A stretch of 17,362 nt of DNA from Thiobacillus denitrificans. GTDB taxonomy: Bacteria > Pseudomonadota > Gammaproteobacteria > Burkholderiales > Thiobacillaceae. The notes below the pieces were generated by a model, which was not told where the DNA came from, did no database searches, and worked only from the letters and a program-made list of their open reading frames with translations. The position numbers and the translations under genes are program-made. Within the stretch, counting starts at the first letter, position 1; each line of letters starts with the position of its first letter. Location of the stretch: contig DILD01000056.1 in NCBI GenBank assembly GCA_002424845.1, positions 52,283 to 69,644 of the forward strand, given 5' to 3'. This document shows positions 13,102-17,362 of this stretch, piece after piece.

Positions 13102-13608
13102 CTAAATCCGCGCCACCGCCTCCGACATGGCCTTCTGCGGCCATACGCACTTCCCGTAAACCGTCGCCGGTCGTTCGTTGAGATGGCAAGACATCGCCAG
13201 GGGATCCAGGTCCATCACATTGGGCACCCGATACAACCACGCCTCCAGATCCTGCTTCGCCACGCGCAAGGAGCCCTGCACCGAGCGGTCGGTGGTCGTG
13301 TCGAAACGCATCGGCCCCAGCGCCAGTTCAACTTTCTTGATCTGCGCATCCGGACAGCCAAACATTGCGAGCGTCGCCAGATAGAGCGGGCGAAACCACT
13401 TGCCGCCCAACTCCGCGAAATCCGCTTTGCGCAGACCGGGCAGAAACAACACATAGCGCGTTGCATCGTGGCAAAACATCACGCACTGCCGCCGGTCTAG
13501 CGTAAATAGATGGCCGTGCCAACTGCCAAGCGGGCTGGTTTCCTCAAGCGGCGTTGACGAGACGTTGGGCAGTTTGGCGGCGAGTTTTTGGGAGCAGTGG
13601 AGGATCAT
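13102..13608 (-). CDS. DUF6933-like protein of unknown function
   Basis: This 168-residue protein begins MILHCSQKLAAKLPN and continues with SPLGSWHGHLFTLDRRQCV, FCHDATRYVLFLPGL, ELGGKWFRPLYLATLAMFG and SLRVAKQDLEAWLY. I recall this layout (HC.QKL start, WH.... followed by a nucleic-acid-like beta hairpin with H-D-x-T-R-Y) as the uncharacterised DUF6933 family, with moderate confidence. No catalytic triad is evident, though Cys5, His31 and His47 are candidates. It lies 29 nt after the truncated hsdM and 243 nt before abiEi, thus inside the rearranged part of the type I locus. There is no clear Shine-Dalgarno before ATG 13608. What it does there is unknown. Confidence 0.65.
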   Translation of the reverse strand: MILHCSQKLAAKLPNVSSTPLEETSPLGSWHGHLFTLDRRQCVMFCHDATRYVLFLPGLRKADFAELGGKWFRPLYLATLAMFGCPDAQIKKVELALGPMRFDTTTDRSVQGSLRVAKQDLEAWLYRVPNVMDLDPLAMSCHLNERPATVYGKCVWPQKAMSEAVARI

Positions 13609-13637
13609 GCCCGTTGCAGTACGTCGAGCCTGGCCCG

Positions 13638-14141
13638 TTAAATCGTTGACGCCATGGCGTCGACAATCGCCTGGATCAGCGGGCGCGGCGTGAAGTACTG
13701 GCCCGCGCCGGACTTGGTGTCCTGTGCGTTCTTCTCCAGCAGGCCCTCGTAGGCGTCGCCCTTCACGTCGGCGCTCATCGACACCCAGGTTTCCTTGTCG
13801 ATCAGGTCCACGATCAGCCGGCGCAGCTTGGCCGGGTCCTGGAACTTGTTCTGCGACTTGGTGAAGATCAGGCCGAGCAGGCCTTTCTGCTTGCCCAGTT
13901 CCTCCAGCGTGTGGCGATAGTGGTCGAACAGCTCGTCGCCGTCCCGCTTCACCAGGCTGGGCCAGTCATAGCCGGCGAGCACCGGGCTGGCCTGGTTATA
14001 GGGCGGCCGGCTGCGCTCGTCGGCCATCTTCAGAAACAGCAGATAGGTGAGCTGCTCGACGTAGTCGCCGTAGCTCATGCCGTCGTCGCGCAGGACGTTG
14101 CAGTAGCTCCAGAGTTTTTGGACGATGGTTGATGTATTCAT
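13638..14141 (-). pseudogene. Truncated hsdM: N-terminal domain only
   Basis: The frame encodes 167 residues. Residues 5-163 match the complete HsdM with five substitutions (N-S, S-N, K-A, K-R, R-K). It covers the helical N-terminal domain and GQYFTPRPLIQAIVDAMA, then reads STI and stops, before DPACGTGGF and NPPF, so it cannot methylate. The DNA match (13651-14127 to 10121-10597) has no gaps. About 13 of 21 differences are silent, so the copies diverged while both were under selection; the fragment is not a fresh, freely decaying duplicate. It sits where the hsdM partner of the upstream hsdS would be expected. If translated, it could still be an HsdM N-terminal domain able to interact with HsdS or HsdR. 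It is preceded by a weak IR (14145-14163) and no good Shine-Dalgarno. Confidence 0.85.
13645..13664. repeat. Palindrome at the truncation point of hsdM fragment
   Basis: GTTGACGCCATGGCGTCGAC is a 20-bp palindrome with one mismatched pair (perfect over the 14 bases GACGCCATGGCGTC, 13648-13661). It sits exactly where similarity to the complete hsdM stops: the complete gene has GGGGC before GCCATGGC instead. It therefore spans the junction, which is consistent with a break or recombination there, but a short palindrome can also arise by chance. Confidence 0.35.
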
Positions 14142-14144
14142 TTT

Positions 14145-14163
14145 CTATAACAATCTCTTATAG
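14145..14163 (-). promoter_or_regulatory. Short inverted repeat before the hsdM fragment
   Basis: CTATAA (14145-14150) and TTATAG (14158-14163) flank CAATCTC just upstream of the fragment's start codon at 14141. The 127-bp gap up to the BECR-candidate gene otherwise shows only a small CCAC/GTGG pairing and no recognisable promoter or terminator. It could be a weak regulator site or nothing. Confidence 0.2.
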
Positions 14164-14268
14164 AGGCCACTTACTGGTGGAGCTTGTAAAGTCAGCTTGA
14201 CTCAAGCCGATAAAGCTTATAGATTCGCGTTCGACCCTTCGCCTAAGGCTTTGGATCGTGGCCGCGCC

Positions 14269-14793
14269 TCAGTCGCCATAAGACTGGGGCTTTTTTATTT
14301 CTAACAGTGCTGATTCGCGCCGGATTTTGTCCAGGTATGCCTGATCAGCTGGGAAAGCGGTAACGAACTCAAATTCGTATCCCTCTTTCTCACAAGCCTG
14401 CAAAACTACAACGTAGTGTTCCTCAACCACGATCAGGGTTCTGCGCTTTCGCATACGCCCACGTGAATCTTTCCTGTGTTGTGCCCGCACCTCAATGGTC
14501 CCGGATGAGCCAGCTAGCGCCTCCTTTATCCAGAGCATTCTTTGTGCTCGCCGCATGGATAGAGGCACATCATGGATACCTGAGGAAAGCCGATAATTCG
14601 AAGCCTCCGAAAAGGCATGGTCAAAGTTAGGCGTGTGAAATTTCACACGTTTCCCTTGCCAGTCACGAATATCAGGTTCCTGTCCCTGCGCATCCTTTAC
14701 ATAGCACTCGACAAACAAACGCAAGAAAAACTCGCGTTGCTCGTTATCAGGGGCACCGGCGGGGTCCACCAAAGGCCACAACGTATCGGCCAT
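14269..14793 (-). CDS. Small BECR-fold-like putative RNase (174 aa)
   Basis: This 174-residue protein is not one I can name firmly. Its second half has the look of the barnase-EndoU-colicin-RelE (BECR) nuclease group: TPNFDHAFSE helix, IRxxx-like RMLWIKEALAG helix, then strands EVRAQHRKDS, RRTLIVVEEHYVVVLQAC and EFEFVTAFP, with His and Arg (FDHAF, RAQHRK) and Thr-x-Phe as possible catalytic groups. The N-terminal half (FFLRLFVECYVKD, GKRVKFHTPNFDHAF) is less clear. The start is ATG 14793, not the in-frame extension up to 14973, because it lies one base after the DUF3800 stop and has AAGG nine bases upstream. The tight junction implies co-translation with the DUF3800 gene. Function is inference. 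Confidence 0.55.
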   Translation of the reverse strand: MADTLWPLVDPAGAPDNEQREFFLRLFVECYVKDAQGQEPDIRDWQGKRVKFHTPNFDHAFSEASNYRLSSGIHDVPLSMRRAQRMLWIKEALAGSSGTIEVRAQHRKDSRGRMRKRRTLIVVEEHYVVVLQACEKEGYEFEFVTAFPADQAYLDKIRRESALLEIKKPQSYGD

Positions 14794-14794
14794 G

Positions 14795-15481
14795 CTATCG
14801 GCCTTCGAAGTGGAAGATATTGAACTTTGTTTCTGACTTCGGCGTTGACGCGCCGATACTGCGTAAGCCCCCAGCTTTTGCCAAATCCGAACAGAATGCG
14901 AGTTTGATGGGGCTACCCTGCAGATCATTCCAAGCGTAACCGACCGCACCAATGAAAAGATCGCAAAGACCAATCAACGGCACGTTCTCGGAAGTGACCG
15001 GCTCAAGACAAGCAATGGCCGAGCGGCCACGCAGTCTGTTCGTCAGGACAGCGCGCAATTCCTTAAATCGGTGTTGTTCACGATTCTGCTGCCAATCAAG
15101 ATAGATGGAATATGAATTTCCCGGCTGCAGCCAATGCACTAGAAGCTGGTAATACAGCTTGTAAAAACCCAACTCCGCATCGCCGGCATTGAACAACTCG
15201 TGATTCAGCTTGGTTCGATCCGCCACCAGCGCCCGAAAGCGCAAGCCCTCATGCTTTGCGAATAAATCGAGCAAGGCCCAGTAAAACGCCTGCCTGTTGG
15301 GTGACAACCGCTTCCACCCCAATTCGCCATGCGCTTTGTGTCGTGCCATCAGAACATGAATATCGTGAACCAGCTCCCGCTTGGCTTCCCTAGGGCATTG
15401 CAGCGCTCCAATCACCAGAAAACGCTGCCCCGGATCAGACGTATGCCGGCTTTCGTCACAATAAATGTTGTAATCGGTCAT
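14795..15481 (-). CDS. DUF3800 family protein
   Basis: The 228-residue protein opens NIYCDESRHTSDPGQRFLVI (Asp9-Glu10-Ser11), the hallmark start of DUF3800, a family with an RNase H-like layout that is often found in defence and mobile contexts. Further landmarks are GELGWKRLSP, FYKLYYQLLVHWL and SYSIYLDWQQN (Asp129 as a second acidic site), and the C-terminal LIGLCDLFIGAVGYAW with another acidic residue. Its ATG overlaps the HsdS stop as ATGA, so the two are translationally coupled, and it runs into the BECR-candidate gene with a one-base gap. A nuclease role for DUF3800 is inferred from its fold type. Confidence 0.85.
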   Translation of the reverse strand: MTDYNIYCDESRHTSDPGQRFLVIGALQCPREAKRELVHDIHVLMARHKAHGELGWKRLSPNRQAFYWALLDLFAKHEGLRFRALVADRTKLNHELFNAGDAELGFYKLYYQLLVHWLQPGNSYSIYLDWQQNREQHRFKELRAVLTNRLRGRSAIACLEPVTSENVPLIGLCDLFIGAVGYAWNDLQGSPIKLAFCSDLAKAGGLRSIGASTPKSETKFNIFHFEGR

Positions 15482-16899
15482 AGGGTGGTATGGGCGATAG
15501 TTGAAGAAGCGCGAACCCCGGTAAAGGCCCAGCTTAGAATCGACTGCCGCAGGCGCTCGGCGCGCCGGAGGTTGATCTCCACCTGCGCCTCGGCTTCGCG
15601 GCGGAAAGAAAGGTGACGGTCGACTTCGGTGACGATGCGGTTCTGTTCTGGCAGTGGTGGAAATGGGACTGGTATTTGCTCGATTCTGAATAAAGCAAGC
15701 TTTGCTTGTGTCGTCGCGATTGTGGAATCCGATATATGACCAATACCCCTTGGAGAAGACAGCCAGTAGACCAGATACATCGGTGCAACGTGTTCCAACT
15801 GGGTAATCTTTGCCGCATTCTCAGTGAGGTTTGCACCGCTCAGCTGCACCGGTACTTGCCCGACTAGGCCGATGGAACCCGCGATTGAAATGTAAATGTC
15901 ATCAGAAGCGATCGTGTAACGTGCGATTTCTTTTTGCGTCTCTTCTTTCAAGTACTGCAGCTCTGAAGTTCTCACACCATAATTTTCAAAGTCCGTAACC
16001 CTGATATAGGGGTGCGGTGTTCTCTCTTCTGCATAGGCATGCCCTGCGGGAAGTCGCTTTCCACCTTTAATTGCGGCCAGCTGCCCTACAGTGGCCCACA
16101 CCCACCCCTCTGGTAAATCGGGCAGGCCGGCGGTGTCGGGCGCGGCGGATTCTTTATATATGCCCTTGCCTTTCCACTGGCTGCGCCGGGTTTCTAGGAT
16201 GCGTTGCAGGAGCTGGGCGCCGGCTTCGTAGCTGCGGCCTTCGCGGCGCGCGAGTTCAGATTCGGTTTCGACGAGGCGGCCTTCGACGGCGGCTTTGAGG
16301 ACGGCGGCTTTGTAGCGCTTGAGGTTGGCCTTGACGCGCTTGAGGTTGGCGACGGCTTCGTCGAGGCGGGAGAATTGTTTTTCGATTTCCGCGACGATGC
16401 GTTTTTGTTGGTCCTTTGGTGGGAGCGGCAATGGAATTTCCGCGATGGATTTGGATGACAGGTGTTTCACTGTCACAGACGACGTCATGTCGTTGATGGC
16501 TTTGAGATAGCCCGGCAAGGCGTAATCGAGGAGCTTCGGATGGTAAATATCCGACTTCAGAATCACTCGGCATACCCGCTGGTTCAGGAGGCCGTCCGGC
16601 CCACGCCAACGCGCACAATTGAAGTCGCCATCCATCCCGATGAGCAGATCACTGGCCTTTACAACAAAGGCAGGATCGTAGTCACCGACGTAGTTGGTAT
16701 CGGAATAGTCTGCGCCGACATCGCGAATCCGAATGAGCGGCATCCCTTCACTCTTGGTGAACTGGGATGACTTGAAGGAAAAACCGTTCTGAATGGTCGC
16801 AATTTCGCCAAGCAATACACGGCCCCAGGACTCGTGCTTTCCAAGCAGTGGGTTCTTGCTGTTTTCGACAATCTCAGCGACTGGAACTGTTAATGCCAT
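15478..16899 (-). CDS. hsdS: Type I restriction-modification specificity subunit HsdS
   Basis: The 473-residue protein has two target-recognition domains: TRD1 (about 22-155: WGRVLLGEIATIQNGFSFKS, IRDVGADYSDTNYVGDY) and TRD2 (about 262-408: LPEGWVWATVGQLAAIKGG, YIRVTDFENYG). Each is followed by a conserved coiled-coil spacer, PLPPKDQQKRIVAEIEKQFS (158-205) and PPLPEQNRIVTEVDRHLS (414-455). It selects the bipartite DNA site and binds two HsdM. The C-terminus is short: after LRQSILSWAFTG it ends in VRASSTIAHTTL, where the family usually continues with GKLVPQ-like sequence. It starts 2 nt after the hsdR stop, and its stop overlaps the DUF3800 start (ATGA). Confidence 0.93.
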   Translation of the reverse strand: MALTVPVAEIVENSKNPLLGKHESWGRVLLGEIATIQNGFSFKSSQFTKSEGMPLIRIRDVGADYSDTNYVGDYDPAFVVKASDLLIGMDGDFNCARWRGPDGLLNQRVCRVILKSDIYHPKLLDYALPGYLKAINDMTSSVTVKHLSSKSIAEIPLPLPPKDQQKRIVAEIEKQFSRLDEAVANLKRVKANLKRYKAAVLKAAVEGRLVETESELARREGRSYEAGAQLLQRILETRRSQWKGKGIYKESAAPDTAGLPDLPEGWVWATVGQLAAIKGGKRLPAGHAYAEERTPHPYIRVTDFENYGVRTSELQYLKEETQKEIARYTIASDDIYISIAGSIGLVGQVPVQLSGANLTENAAKITQLEHVAPMYLVYWLSSPRGIGHISDSTIATTQAKLALFRIEQIPVPFPPLPEQNRIVTEVDRHLSFRREAEAQVEINLRRAERLRQSILSWAFTGVRASSTIAHTTL

Positions 16900-16901
16900 A
16901 A

Positions 16902-17362
16902 CTACGCCGCCAGGCTCTCGTTCAATTGTTCAATGAGGGCGTTCAGTTCATCCCCGAAGAGTTGATACACCTTGCCCAATCCGCCTTCCTGAGCGAAGGG
17001 TGCGTATTCGAAATCATCCGGCTCGATGCCGAGGTTGGCGGCGATGTGGTCGCGGATCATGTCCAGCCAGCGTCGCTGGTCTGAATTGAATTGCTTGCCT
17101 GCGCTTTCCTGCCCTGCCAACCATGCCTTGAAATTGGCGTTGACCCGCTCGGGGAAGGGCACGAGTTCGTTGTCCTGATGGATGGCGAAGCGCACCAGCG
17201 AAACCAGGTCGGTGAGGATGCGGCGGCCGCTGGCGCCTTTAACTTTGCTGGCTTCCAGCGCGGCGTAGGCCTGCCAGAGTTGGGATTCGTTCCACAGGTA
17301 GGGCGGCTTTTCGATGGCGTCGGCGAGTTCCTTTACCGCCTCGAAGGTGAGGCGCTGTTTGT
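16902..17362 (-). CDS. hsdR: Type I restriction endonuclease HsdR, C-terminal part (start beyond right edge)
   Basis: The frame is open from the right edge (complete codons from 17360) and ends at TAG 16904-16902, giving 152 visible residues. It has the EcoEI-type HsdR C-terminal signature: ILTDLVSLVRFAIHQDNELV, PFPERVNANFKAWLAGQESA, RRWLDMIRDHIAANLGIEP, and YAPFAQEGGLGKVYQLFGDE. This region anchors HsdR to the HsdM/HsdS core. The nuclease and DEAD-box motor domains must lie beyond the window. It is followed by hsdS after 2 nt, so R and S share a transcript that starts outside the window. Confidence 0.93.
   Translation of the reverse strand, partial: KQRLTFEAVKELADAIEKPPYLWNESQLWQAYAALEASKVKGASGRRILTDLVSLVRFAIHQDNELVPFPERVNANFKAWLAGQESAGKQFNSDQRRWLDMIRDHIAANLGIEPDDFEYAPFAQEGGLGKVYQLFGDELNALIEQLNESLAA

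Noticed and set aside
14794..14973. N-terminal extension of the BECR-candidate frame
   Set aside because: It overlaps the DUF3800 gene in another frame and the ATG at 14793, one base after the DUF3800 stop, has a better ribosome site.
1..17362. tRNA, rRNA or an integrase/transposase gene
   Set aside because: I found no cloverleaf-like sequence and no recombinase motif; island borders can only be guessed from repeats.

Overview
The window is a GC-rich (about 60% by eye), densely packed stretch of a proteobacterial chromosome. Codon use, REP-like intergenic hairpins and the gene families present fit a beta- or gammaproteobacterium; the species cannot be told from the sequence. It reads as a defence island. 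Almost every gene from about 1650 to the right edge lies on the minus strand, so the island is transcribed from right to left.

Left border (1-1651): the 3' end of a plus-strand gene I do not recognise, then REP-like hairpin repeats, a striking double dyad built from four TGCGCAA half-sites, a plus-strand RHH antitoxin / RelE-ParE toxin pair, and an inverted copy of a dispersed GTCATTGCGAG...GAAGCAATCCAG repeat.

Module A (1652-3534, minus): a winged-helix/MNT nucleotidyltransferase, an overlapping HEPN-like partner and a sulfotransferase-like P-loop protein. A 38-bp dyad covers the nucleotidyltransferase start. Module B (3685-6676, minus): a RhuM-family protein, a short unlisted ORF and a NERD-nuclease/UvrD-type helicase, in close succession. 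Module C (6772-9092, minus): an Mrr-type endonuclease with membrane segments and a topoisomerase-type zinc finger, a secreted DUF4124-like protein, and a PIN/NYN-like nuclease with a basic Pro/Ala linker.

Module D (9109-12858, minus): AbiEi antitoxin, AbiEii nucleotidyltransferase toxin (carrying a WYL-like domain and a terminal zinc-finger-like knuckle) and a complete type I methyltransferase HsdM, spaced 4 and 8 nt apart, so an AbiE toxin-antitoxin pair appears to be co-translated with HsdM. Module E (13102-17362, minus): the C-terminus of HsdR, HsdS, a DUF3800 protein, a small protein that looks like a BECR-fold RNase, an HsdM fragment cut off before its catalytic motifs, and a DUF6933-like protein. 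The HsdM fragment is about 95% identical at DNA level to the start of the complete hsdM 3.5 kb away.

My reading is that a type I restriction system (R-S-...-M) was rearranged: its own hsdM is truncated beside hsdS, while an AbiE-linked full hsdM further downstream probably supplies the methyltransferase. DUF3800 plus the BECR candidate, the AbiEii-WYL-zinc-finger fusion and the MNT-HEPN-sulfotransferase trio are the parts least explained by known systems.
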